Source: Kitasatospora setae KM-6054 (lineage in GTDB: Bacteria; Actinomycetota; Actinomycetes; Streptomycetales; Streptomycetaceae). Taken from it: a stretch of 64,000 bases of DNA. A program made the translations under genes and the position numbers. The stretch is from NCBI RefSeq assembly GCF_000269985.1, contig NC_016109.1, forward strand, positions 7,281,001 through 7,345,000, written 5' to 3'. Shown one piece after another: positions 44,002-51,511 of the stretch. The notes beneath the pieces were generated by a model. The model searched no databases and had not been told where the DNA came from. It saw nothing but the letters and a program-made list of their open reading frames with translations. Within the stretch, counting starts at the first letter, position 1; each line of letters opens with the position of its first letter.

Positions 44002-44060
44002 GCGCAGCACCGAGCGGGGCCCGGCGGCGATGGAGTGCCGGGCCCCGCTCGGTGCTGCGC
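44002..44060. terminator. 24-bp perfect-stem bidirectional terminator
   Basis: Bases 44002-44025 pair perfectly with 44037-44060 across an 11-nt loop. It starts at the base after the hpgT stop and lies between convergent hpgT and the ABC permease gene. Confidence 0.9.
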
Positions 44061-44096
44061 TCGTGGCGTGACGTGACGTGACGCGACGTCCGCGGG

Positions 44097-44861
44097 TCAG
44101 CGGATCCGCTGGGCGAACAGCCGGGCCGACCAGGCCACCGCGACAGCCATCAGCAGCGCGGTCAGCAGCAGGCCGCGCCACACCTCGGGGGCGTCCAGGT
44201 GGCCGGCGAACAGCGCGCGCATGCCCTCCACCGCCCAGTAGCAGGGGTTCCAGGACGCGGCGGTGCGCAGCCAGGCCGGGGCCAGCGCGATCGGCAGCAG
44301 GGTGCCGGAGATCAGCGCCAGCGGCTGCGCGATGGTGTTGAGCACCGGGCCGAGCGCGGCGTCGGTGGGCACCAGCAGGGCCAGGCCGTAGGAGACCGAG
44401 GAGGCCATCAGCGCCATCAGCGACAGCATCGCCAGCGCCAGCAGCAGGTCGGTCAGGCCCACGGTCAGGCCGAACGGGATGGCCAGCACGGCGATCAGCA
44501 CCGACTGGATGAGCAGCGCGGTGGTCTCCCGCAGCGCCCGGCCGAGCAGCAGGGCGACCCGGCTGACCGGGGTGACCCGGGAGCGTTCGATGACGCCGGT
44601 GTGCAGTTCGCCGAGCAGCGTGAACCCGGTGAACAGGCCGCCCATCAGGGCCAGGGCGGACAGCAGGCCCGGCACGTAGATCCGGTAGGCGTCGGCGGTG
44701 CTGTGCGCGCCGGACGCGGCCAGCGCGGAGGTCAGCAGCGGGGCGAACAGCAGCAGGTAGCACAGGGGTTGGAGCAGTCCGACGGCGATCCACACGGGGG
44801 AGCGGGCCATCAGGAGCAGTTGGCGCTGGTAGACCAGCCAGGTGTCGCGGGCGAGCTTCAC
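44097..44861 (-). CDS. ABC-2 type exporter permease (DrrB-like)
   Basis: A 254-aa membrane protein with about six hydrophobic spans. It opens KLARDTWLVYQRQLLLMARSPVW and contains GVIERSRVTPVSRVALLLGRALRETTALLIQ and ISGTLLPIALAPAWLRTAASWNPCYWAVEGMRALF, the standard ABC-2/DrrB blocks. GTG start after GAGG. With the ATPase upstream in the same operon it should export the cluster's product. Confidence 0.9.
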   Translation of the reverse strand: MKLARDTWLVYQRQLLLMARSPVWIAVGLLQPLCYLLLFAPLLTSALAASGAHSTADAYRIYVPGLLSALALMGGLFTGFTLLGELHTGVIERSRVTPVSRVALLLGRALRETTALLIQSVLIAVLAIPFGLTVGLTDLLLALAMLSLMALMASSVSYGLALLVPTDAALGPVLNTIAQPLALISGTLLPIALAPAWLRTAASWNPCYWAVEGMRALFAGHLDAPEVWRGLLLTALLMAVAVAWSARLFAQRIR

Positions 44862-44903
44862 GGGGACCTCGGGTGCTTCGGTACCGGAAAAGGGGCAGGT
44901 GGG

Positions 44904-45866
44904 TCAGCCGCTGTGGACCAGCGCGCGGCCGGTCAGGGCCAGGAACACGTCGTCCAGGCTGGGGCGTTGCAGCTGGACGTGCTCGGGCTCGATGCCGGCG
45001 GCGGCCAGGGCGCGCAGCAGCTGCGGGATCGCGGTGGCCGCCGAGTCCACGTGCAGGCGCAGCCCGTCGCCGTCGGGCAGAGCCTCCAGGCGCTGGACGC
45101 AAGGGAGTTCGGCGAGGGCGCGCTCGGCGCCGGTGGTGGTCTCGGCGTCCGGCAGGCCGATGGTGACGGAGTCGCCGGCGATCTTCTGCTTGAGCTCCTC
45201 GGGGGTGCCCTCGGTGACGATGCCGCCGTTGTCGACGATGCCGATCCGGTCGCACAGGGCGTCGGCCTCGTCCAGGTAGTGCGTGGTCAGCAGCACCGTC
45301 ATGCCCTGCTCGCGCAGGCGGCGGACCTCGGACCAGACCTGGGAGCGGCTGCGCGGGTCGAGCCCGACGGTGGGCTCGTCCAGGAACAGCACCTTGGGGC
45401 GGTGGACGACGCCGAGCGCCAGGTCGAGGCGGCGGCGCTGGCCGCCCGAGTACGTCTTGCAGACCCGGTCGCCGAACTCGGTCAGGTCGAACGCGGCCAG
45501 GCCCTGCTCGGCGCGCTGGACCGCCTCGGCCTTGCGGACCCCGTACATCCGGGCCTGCAGGACGAGTTCCTCGCGGGCGGTGGCCTGGTCGGTGGTGCCG
45601 CCGCCCTGGGCGACGTAGCCGATCCGGCGGCGGACCTCGCCGGGCTCGGCGCGCAGGTCGGCGCCGGCCACGGTGGCCGCGCCGCCGTCGGGGACGAGCA
45701 GGGTGGCGAGCATGCGCAGCGTGGTGGTCTTGCCTGCGCCGTTCGGGCCGAGGAGGCCGTAGATCTCGCCCTCCGCGACGTTCAGGTCGATGCCGCGCAC
45801 CGCGTCGACGGCGGCGGCGCCGCGGCGGGGCTGGAAGGACTTGCGCAGCCCCTTGGTCACGATCAA
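44904..45866 (-). CDS. ABC exporter ATP-binding protein (DrrA-like)
   Basis: A 320-aa ATPase: Walker A in YGLLGPNGAGKTTTLRML, Q-loop YVAQGG, signature TYSGGQRRRLDLALG, Walker B VLFLDEPTVGLD, H-loop LTTHYLDEADALCDR, and the DrrA-type C-terminal domain (PSLDDVFLALTGRAL). TTG 45866 is chosen because GGAG stands 6 nt upstream; GTG 45860 is possible. It energises export through the adjacent permease. Confidence 0.92.
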   Translation of the reverse strand: MIVTKGLRKSFQPRRGAAAVDAVRGIDLNVAEGEIYGLLGPNGAGKTTTLRMLATLLVPDGGAATVAGADLRAEPGEVRRRIGYVAQGGGTTDQATAREELVLQARMYGVRKAEAVQRAEQGLAAFDLTEFGDRVCKTYSGGQRRRLDLALGVVHRPKVLFLDEPTVGLDPRSRSQVWSEVRRLREQGMTVLLTTHYLDEADALCDRIGIVDNGGIVTEGTPEELKQKIAGDSVTIGLPDAETTTGAERALAELPCVQRLEALPDGDGLRLHVDSAATAIPQLLRALAAAGIEPEHVQLQRPSLDDVFLALTGRALVHSG

Positions 45867-46023
45867 CCCGGACTCCTGTGGTCGGTTGGTGCTGATGGGG
45901 AGGATGAAGTGGGAGGGAGGAAACGGGGGAGTGTGCGAAACGGGGAGGCGGGGGACGCCGGAGCAGACCCTAGGGCCCGACCCCGCCTGCCGACAATGGT
46001 CTGGACCAGGCGCCGGGGCGCGG

Positions 46024-47226
46024 TCAGCGCGGTGCGCAGGCGAACCGCTCCAGTCGCTCGGCGGCGGCCACCGCACCGCCACCCTCCCGGAGTTGACGCC
46101 CCAGCAGCTCGGCGGCGGAACGGAAACCGGGCCGGTCGAGGACGGCGCGCAGCGCCGCCCGCAGCCGCTCGGGCGAGGCGGTGGCGAAGTCGACGTGGAC
46201 GGCCGCGCCCAGCGCGGCGAGCCGGCCGGCGGTCACCGGCTGGTCGTGGCGGATCGGAGCGAGCACCAACGGCCTTCCGTGGACGAGGGATTCGCCGACG
46301 GTGTTCATCCCGCCGTGGCACAGTACGGCGTCGACCGCCCCGCGCTCAAGCAGTTCCAGCACCGGGACGTGCGCCCGGCCGATCGCGCCCGGCGGCAGCG
46401 CCACCTCCCCGGGGGCCGCCACCACCGCCTGCACGTCCGGGAGTTCGGCCAGCGCGGCGGCCGTGCGACCGAGGAAGTCGCCCGCCACCTCGGCGGACAG
46501 CGTGCCCATCGTGACCAGCACCCGGCGCCGGTCGGGCGCCAACGCGTCCCAGGGGAACGGCACGTCGGGCCGGTCCGCGAGCAGCGGCCCGACCAGGGCG
46601 TACTCGGCGGGAACGGCGGACGGCTCCAGGCCGAGCAGCGCCGCGCTGCTCGGGGCGACCACCAGACCGGGAGAGAACCGCGGGTCGGCGTACTCGGCGG
46701 CGGGCAGGCCGGCCCGCTCCCACAGGCCGCGCAGCACGCCGTCCCGCCACCCGGTCAACTCGCCGTCGCCGCCCAGCGGATCGCCGATCTCCAGCGAGGA
46801 CGGCGCGAAGCTCGCCCACGGCACGCCCGCGGCGTGCGCGGCCAGCGCGCCCGCCGGGCTGTGCTGGTCGACCAGCACCACGTCCGGCCGCCACCGCGCG
46901 ACCGCCCGCCGCACCGCGCCCAGGGTGAACCGGGTGTGCGGCACCACGAAGCCCTCCCACAGCGAGCGCACCGCCGCCGCCCCGCCCGCCGCCTGCTCGC
47001 GGAACAGCCGGGCACCGGTCGGGTGCACCTCCGCGTCCGGCCCGAGCAGCGGCCGCAGCGCCGCCTCCGGCCCCACCCAGGAGACCAGGTGCCCGCGCGC
47101 GGCCCAGGCCAGCGCCAGCGCCCGGGCCGGCAGCAGGTGCCCCGACAGCGGCGGCACCACGATCAGCAGGCGCTTGCCGGGCGTGTCGGGCGTGTCGGGC
47201 GTGCGGGGCACGGGGGTGGCGGGCAT
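46024..47226 (-). CDS. GT1-family glycosyltransferase (MGT/UGT-like)
   Basis: A 400-aa GT-B fold glycosyltransferase. The N-terminal acceptor domain has LLIVVPPLSGHLLPARALALA with the catalytic-type His, and DVVLVDQHSPAGALAAHAAGVPW. The C-terminal donor domain has VLVTMGTLSAEVAGDFL and VDAVLCHGGMNTVGESLVHGRPLVLAPIRHDQPVTAGRLAALG. It resembles macrolide/antibiotic-glycosylating enzymes, which often serve self-resistance or tailoring. There are no sugar-biosynthesis genes in view, so a common NDP-sugar is likely. Precedes the exporter genes on the same strand. Confidence 0.87.
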   Translation of the reverse strand: MPATPVPRTPDTPDTPGKRLLIVVPPLSGHLLPARALALAWAARGHLVSWVGPEAALRPLLGPDAEVHPTGARLFREQAAGGAAAVRSLWEGFVVPHTRFTLGAVRRAVARWRPDVVLVDQHSPAGALAAHAAGVPWASFAPSSLEIGDPLGGDGELTGWRDGVLRGLWERAGLPAAEYADPRFSPGLVVAPSSAALLGLEPSAVPAEYALVGPLLADRPDVPFPWDALAPDRRRVLVTMGTLSAEVAGDFLGRTAAALAELPDVQAVVAAPGEVALPPGAIGRAHVPVLELLERGAVDAVLCHGGMNTVGESLVHGRPLVLAPIRHDQPVTAGRLAALGAAVHVDFATASPERLRAALRAVLDRPGFRSAAELLGRQLREGGGAVAAAERLERFACAPR

Positions 47227-47456
47227 GACGGCTCTCCTCGCGGAAGGGGGAAGGGGGAAGGGGGAAGGGTGAGGGGGAGGGGGCGGGTGGCCGGGATTCG
47301 GGGGCACCGGCGGCGGTCGCGCACGAGTACGGGAACGAGCCGAGTACGAGTCGTGTGCAAACGAGGGGGAAGTGGTACAGACCACGGGGGGATGCCGGGA
47401 AGGAAGCGTCGGCGATCTCTTGTGCGGGCCGGTGGGGCGACGGAATACTAGCCCGC

Positions 47457-48389
47457 GTGACCGCTCTGGAGGCAGTCGCCGTCCACCTTCCCCCCGTCGC
47501 CGAACCGGTCGAAGTGATCGGCGGGAGACTGGGGCTGACGGACCGTCAGATCAGACTGTTCCGCCGCTTCCACGGCCTGGACCAGGTCAGGGTGGACCCC
47601 GACGGAGACCTGTCCGACCTGCTCATCGCCGCAGCGAAGGCCCTGGCCCCGCTGCGCGGAAACGAACACCGCGTGAAGTACGTGCTGCACGCGCGCAGCC
47701 TGCCGATCGCGGCACCCTACCCGCACAACCCGCTGCACGACGCGCTCGGCCGTCTGGGGCTGACGCACGCCCGTGCCTTCACCATCACCCACCACGCCTG
47801 TGCCGGCTCCCTGCTGGCCCTGGACGTGGCCGGTCGGCTGCTGGCGGCAGATCCCGACCCCGAGGCGATGGCGCTGATCCTGGCGGGCGAGAAGACCTTC
47901 ACCCGGGACGCCCGCATCGTCCCGGAGACCGCCCTCTTCGGCGAAGGGGCGGCCGCCTGCCTGGTGCGGGCCGAAGGCGAACGCGACCGCGTGCTGTCCT
48001 ACGCGGTCGACCAGCGCGGCGAGTTCGACGGGCGACTCGCCGACGATCCGGAGCTGATGCAGCGCTACCAGCGCGGCTACCCGGAGTTGATGGTGGCCGT
48101 GATGGAAGCGGCACTGGAGGAGGCCGGCGAGAGCTGGGACTCGATCCGGCTGCTGCTCCCGCACAACGTCAACCGGATCTCCTGGCAACGGATCTGCCGC
48201 GCGACCGGGTTCCCGCTCGACCGCGTGGTGCTGGACAACGTCCCCGCGGTGGGGCACAGCTTCGCCGCCGACGTCCTGCTCAACCACCACACCGCCACCA
48301 CCAGCGGCCGACTCCGCCGCGGCGACCGCTACCTGCTCGCCGCGTCCGGGATCGGCGCGACCTTCGCCGCCATGGTGCTCCAGCACTGA
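47457..48389 (+). CDS. KASIII-like (3-oxoacyl-ACP synthase III) enzyme
   Basis: A 310-aa thiolase-fold protein. Active Cys is in TITHHACAGSLLALDVAGRLL, and the His in RLLLPHNVNRISWQRI, matching KASIII H-x-x-N. The usual catalytic Asn (GNT) is replaced: NVPAVGHSFAADVLLNHHTA, i.e. Asn to His. Such variants often act as acyl-transferring rather than decarboxylating enzymes. GTG 47457 gives VTALEAVAVHLPP. The ribosome binding site is weak. First gene of the operon, 230 bp from the divergent glycosyltransferase. A perfect copy of the recurrent palindrome lies at 47535. Confidence 0.87.
   Translation: MTALEAVAVHLPPVAEPVEVIGGRLGLTDRQIRLFRRFHGLDQVRVDPDGDLSDLLIAAAKALAPLRGNEHRVKYVLHARSLPIAAPYPHNPLHDALGRLGLTHARAFTITHHACAGSLLALDVAGRLLAADPDPEAMALILAGEKTFTRDARIVPETALFGEGAAACLVRAEGERDRVLSYAVDQRGEFDGRLADDPELMQRYQRGYPELMVAVMEAALEEAGESWDSIRLLLPHNVNRISWQRICRATGFPLDRVVLDNVPAVGHSFAADVLLNHHTATTSGRLRRGDRYLLAASGIGATFAAMVLQH
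47535..47549. repeat. Perfect copy of recurrent 15-bp palindrome
   Basis: CTGACGGACCGTCAG in the KASIII-like gene, encoding LTDRQ. Third perfect copy in the window. Confidence 0.8.
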
Positions 48390-48508
48390 GCCGCCCGCAC
48401 CCGCCCCGCCCGGGGCGCCCGCGCGGCCGCCCGCCCACGCACCCAAGTCCACCCGCCCGCGCCCCGGCCCCGCCGCCGGGGCGCCGGCCAGACACCCAGG
48501 GGATCGCC

Positions 48509-48841
48509 ATGACCGACTCCGCCCTGCCCGAAAACACCGCCACCGCTGACGCCGCCGACGCCATCGCCGACGCCGTCGACCCCGAGCTGCGCGGCCGTGC
48601 CCTCGACGGGATCCTGCTGCTGCTGCCCCAGGTCCTCAAGCGCGAACTCCCCGAGATCAGCGAGAACGCCTGCCTGTTCGACGAGGTCGGCCTCACCTCC
48701 GCCTCCACCCTGGAGCTCATCCTCGAACTGGAGGACCACCTCGACGTGCAGATCGACGTCGAGGGCATCGAACAGGACGACCTCCGCTCGGTCGGCACCC
48801 TCGCGGGCTTCGTCGCCGGACACGTGATCGCCGAGGACTGA
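48509..48841 (+). CDS. Stand-alone carrier protein for aminoacyl ligase
   Basis: A 110-aa protein with an Ala/Asp-rich N-terminus (about 30 aa) and a carrier domain: GILLLLPQVLKRELPEI, CLFDEVGLTSASTLELILELEDHLDVQID, DLRSVGTLAGFVAGHV. The predicted phosphopantetheine Ser is in GLTSASTLEL, where the usual Asp-Ser is Thr-Ser, so the exact Ser is uncertain (TS or AS). Location between the KASIII-like genes and the SerRS-like ligase suggests that it is the aminoacyl acceptor. Confidence 0.85.
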   Translation: MTDSALPENTATADAADAIADAVDPELRGRALDGILLLLPQVLKRELPEISENACLFDEVGLTSASTLELILELEDHLDVQIDVEGIEQDDLRSVGTLAGFVAGHVIAED

Positions 48842-48846
48842 CGACC

Positions 48847-49776
48847 GTGCGCGTCCACGGGCCGCTCCCCGCCACCACCTCGCGCGCCGCCTCCCCGCTG
48901 CGCCTGACCGCCGCCCACGCCCTCGACCTGCCCGGCCACTCCCCGCTCGCCGCCGACCCCGACCTGCGCACCTTCACCGCCGACCTGTCCCGCCCGTACG
49001 GGGTGCGGCTCGACGAGGACGCGCTGACCGGGGCCCGCGGGCAGTCGTACGCCACGCTGGCCCGGCACGCCATCGACGCGCTGACCGGCCCGACCCGCCC
49101 GGTCGACCTGCTGCTGATGGTGTACGCCACGCCCGACGTCCGCCCCGGACAGGCCGTGGCGCTGCACCTCGCCGAGTCGTGCCCGGGCGAGCCGCTGGCC
49201 TTCGCGATCTGCGACGAGGGCGCCGGCGCCGCGTTCAGCGCGCTGCGGATCGCCGACGCGTACGCCCGCACCGGCGGGGCCCGGCGCGCGCTGCTGATCG
49301 CGGTCGAGCAGGCCGACCTGCACCACCGCCCGCACCGGCCCGCCCGGCTGCCCGGCCGGCACTCGGTCGCCGCCCTGCTCTGGGAGTCGGCGGACGGAAC
49401 GGGCCGCGCACTGCTGGCAGCGGACAGCCGCAGCAACATCCAGGACGGCCACGTCGCGGACACCCTCAAGGAGCTGACCGCCGACCTGCCCGAGCGGACG
49501 CTGCTGCTGCTCGGCCCCGGCCTGGCCGGCACCGAACCGCCCGGCGGCCAGGAGACCCGGACCGCCCGCGCCACCAGCCCGTACACCGGCGGCTGGGCCG
49601 CGCTCGGCGCCGCCCTCACCGACCCCGCCCTCGCCGGACGGCCGCTCGCGCTGGTCGACCGCGAACCCGAGACCGGCCGGATCGACCTCGCCCACTGGGC
49701 GGCCGCCGAGCCCGGCCGGCACCTGACGGCCGCCGATCCCGCTCGGCACCGGGCGGTTGCGGAGCCGGACCGATGA
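48847..49776 (+). CDS. KASIII-fold protein lacking the active Cys
   Basis: A 309-aa protein with thiolase-fold features (YATPDVRPGQAVALHLAESCPG, ICDEGAGAAFSALRIADAYARTGGARRALLIAVEQA, RLPGRHSVAALLWE). At the place where KASIII has A-C-S-G-F it reads EGAGAAFSAL, so the nucleophile is missing unless the Cys four residues earlier acts. The C-terminal half is short, and no clear His/Asn pair remains. It may be a non-catalytic partner of the preceding KASIII-like enzyme, comparable in concept to chain-length factors or PqsB-type subunits (inference). GTG start 5 nt after the carrier stop. Confidence 0.75.
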   Translation: MRVHGPLPATTSRAASPLRLTAAHALDLPGHSPLAADPDLRTFTADLSRPYGVRLDEDALTGARGQSYATLARHAIDALTGPTRPVDLLLMVYATPDVRPGQAVALHLAESCPGEPLAFAICDEGAGAAFSALRIADAYARTGGARRALLIAVEQADLHHRPHRPARLPGRHSVAALLWESADGTGRALLAADSRSNIQDGHVADTLKELTADLPERTLLLLGPGLAGTEPPGGQETRTARATSPYTGGWAALGAALTDPALAGRPLALVDREPETGRIDLAHWAAAEPGRHLTAADPARHRAVAEPDR

Positions 49777-50480
49777 CCGACGTCTGGCTGATCCGCACCG
49801 ACGCGGACCTCCCCGGCGCCTGGCAGCTGCTCGACGAGGACGAACGCGCCCGCGCCGCCCGCCACCCCGACGGGCCCGGGCGCCACCGCTTCGTCACCGC
49901 GCACGCCGCCGCCCGACTGCTCACCGCTCGCGCCGCCGACCTGCCGCCGGACCGGATCCGCTGGCGCCGCGGCCCGCACGGACGGCCCGAACCCGAGGGG
50001 CTGCAAGGCGAGTTGAGCGTCAACCTGAGCACCGCCGGACCGTGGGCGCTGTTCGCCGTGCACCACCTCGCGGCAGGGGAGCGCCTCGGCGTCGGCGTCG
50101 ACCTGGAGCCCGTCCCGAGCGCCCCGGCCGCCGCCCGGCTCGCCGCCCGCTACTACCCGGACGGCGAAACCGCCCACGACGCCGAGGAGTTCACCCGCCG
50201 CTGGACCCGCAAGGAGGCGTACACCAAAGCCCACGGCGGACGCCTCGCCGACGGACTGCGCACCCACGCCGGCCCGCCCGCCCCCGGCCCGCACCGGCTG
50301 GACGGACCGCTCGGACCGTGCACCGTCCACGACCTGCCCGCGCCCCCCGGGTACCGGGCCGCCGCCGCCCGCACCGGCACCGGCGACGAAACCGGTGACG
50401 AAACCGGAGACGGCACCCGCCCGTACCGGCCGCGCCTGCACCCCTGTCCGGTAACGGACTTGTCGCCGCAACGGGCCTGA
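49773..50480 (+). CDS. 4'-Phosphopantetheinyl transferase (Sfp-type)
   Basis: A 235-aa PPTase. Magnesium/CoA motifs are RLGVGVDLEPVPSAPAA (GVDxE) and TRRWTRKEAYTKAHGG (WxxKEA). The N-terminal RHRFVTAHAAARLLTA block also fits. It converts apo carrier proteins of the cluster to holo form. ATG overlaps the upstream stop (ATGA). The C-terminus has a (GDET)n repeat. A dedicated PPTase next to a carrier with an unusual Ser motif suggests a matched pair. Confidence 0.92.
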   Translation: MTDVWLIRTDADLPGAWQLLDEDERARAARHPDGPGRHRFVTAHAAARLLTARAADLPPDRIRWRRGPHGRPEPEGLQGELSVNLSTAGPWALFAVHHLAAGERLGVGVDLEPVPSAPAAARLAARYYPDGETAHDAEEFTRRWTRKEAYTKAHGGRLADGLRTHAGPPAPGPHRLDGPLGPCTVHDLPAPPGYRAAAARTGTGDETGDETGDGTRPYRPRLHPCPVTDLSPQRA

Positions 50481-50628
50481 GCCCGACGCCTACACCAGCA
50501 CCAGCACCGGGCCCGGCGCCGGGGCCGGTCGCCGCGCCGACCCGCCCGCGCGACAGGCCCCGCAACGGACTCGAATCCGGACGCGACACACACCTCCCGC
50601 CGTCCCCGACCCCTGAGGCAGACCGACC

Positions 50629-51507
50629 ATGACCCGCCACCCCGAGGACGCCACCCCGCTGCCCACCGCCGCGCCCGGTGTCCAACTCCAGCCCGCCGCC
50701 TACGAGAAGCTGCTGCGCGCGCTGAGCGACTCGATCGCCCGGCTGGCCGCCGACGAGCCCTTCGAACGGCTCGTCGTCCCGCCCGTGATCGCCCGCGCCA
50801 CCATCGAGCGGGCCGGCTTCGCGGCGTCCTTCCCGCAGTTGCTCGGCACCGTGCACAGCTACACCGGCAGCGCCGCCGACTGGCGCCGGCTCTCCCCGCT
50901 GATCGCCGAGGACGGCCCCTGGCACGCCCGGCAGGAGATCTCCGACCTGGTCCTGCTGCCCGCCGCCTGCTACCCCGTGTACGCCGGACTCGCCGGCCAG
51001 GACCTCCGGCAGCCCGTCCGCTACAGCGTCGAGGCGCAGTGCTTCCGGCAGGAGGCCACCGCCGAGACCGGCCGGCTGCGGAGCTTCCGGATGGCCGAAC
51101 TCGTCACCGCCGGCACCGCCGAGCACTGCCAGGAGTGGCGCGAGCACTGGCTGCGCCGGGTCGCCGACTGGCTCGACGGCCTCGGCCTCAAGCCCTCGAT
51201 CGAGCTCGCCGACGACCCGTTCTTCGGCGGCGGCCGCAAGCTCTACCAGGCCGCCCAGCGCGCCCAGGAGCTGAAGTTCGAACTGCGCGTCCCGGTCGCC
51301 GACGGACTGGTCCAGGCGATCGCCTCCGCCAACATCCACAAGGACCACTTCGGCGAGGTCTTCGACTTCACCGCCGACGGCGCCATCGGCCAGACCGCCT
51401 GCACCGCCTTCGGACTCGACCGGATCGCCCTCGCCCTGCTGCACGCCCACGGCACCCGGCCCGCCGACTGGCCCGAGCACATCAGCACCGCCCTGAAGGG
51501 AAACTGA
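50629..51507 (+). CDS. Amino acid:[carrier protein] ligase (class II aaRS-like)
   Basis: A 292-aa stand-alone homologue of the seryl-tRNA synthetase catalytic core without the tRNA-binding arm. Class II motif 2 is in YSVEAQCFRQEATAETGRLRSFRMAEL and motif 3 in IGQTACTAFGLDRIALALL. Cys138, Glu157 and Cys258 are placed to be zinc ligands, as in SerRS-like amino acid:carrier-protein ligases. These enzymes adenylate a small amino acid (Gly, Ala or similar) and transfer it to phosphopantetheine of a carrier protein, not to tRNA. The neighbouring carrier and PPTase genes fit that role. The amino acid used here is unknown. Confidence 0.86.
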   Translation: MTRHPEDATPLPTAAPGVQLQPAAYEKLLRALSDSIARLAADEPFERLVVPPVIARATIERAGFAASFPQLLGTVHSYTGSAADWRRLSPLIAEDGPWHARQEISDLVLLPAACYPVYAGLAGQDLRQPVRYSVEAQCFRQEATAETGRLRSFRMAELVTAGTAEHCQEWREHWLRRVADWLDGLGLKPSIELADDPFFGGGRKLYQAAQRAQELKFELRVPVADGLVQAIASANIHKDHFGEVFDFTADGAIGQTACTAFGLDRIALALLHAHGTRPADWPEHISTALKGN

Positions 51508-51511
51508 CGCC

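Noticed and set aside
50629..51507. A second seryl-tRNA synthetase
   Set aside because: It is 292 aa, lacks the N-terminal tRNA-binding coiled coil, and sits between PPTase/carrier and condensation genes, as expected for an amino acid:carrier-protein ligase.
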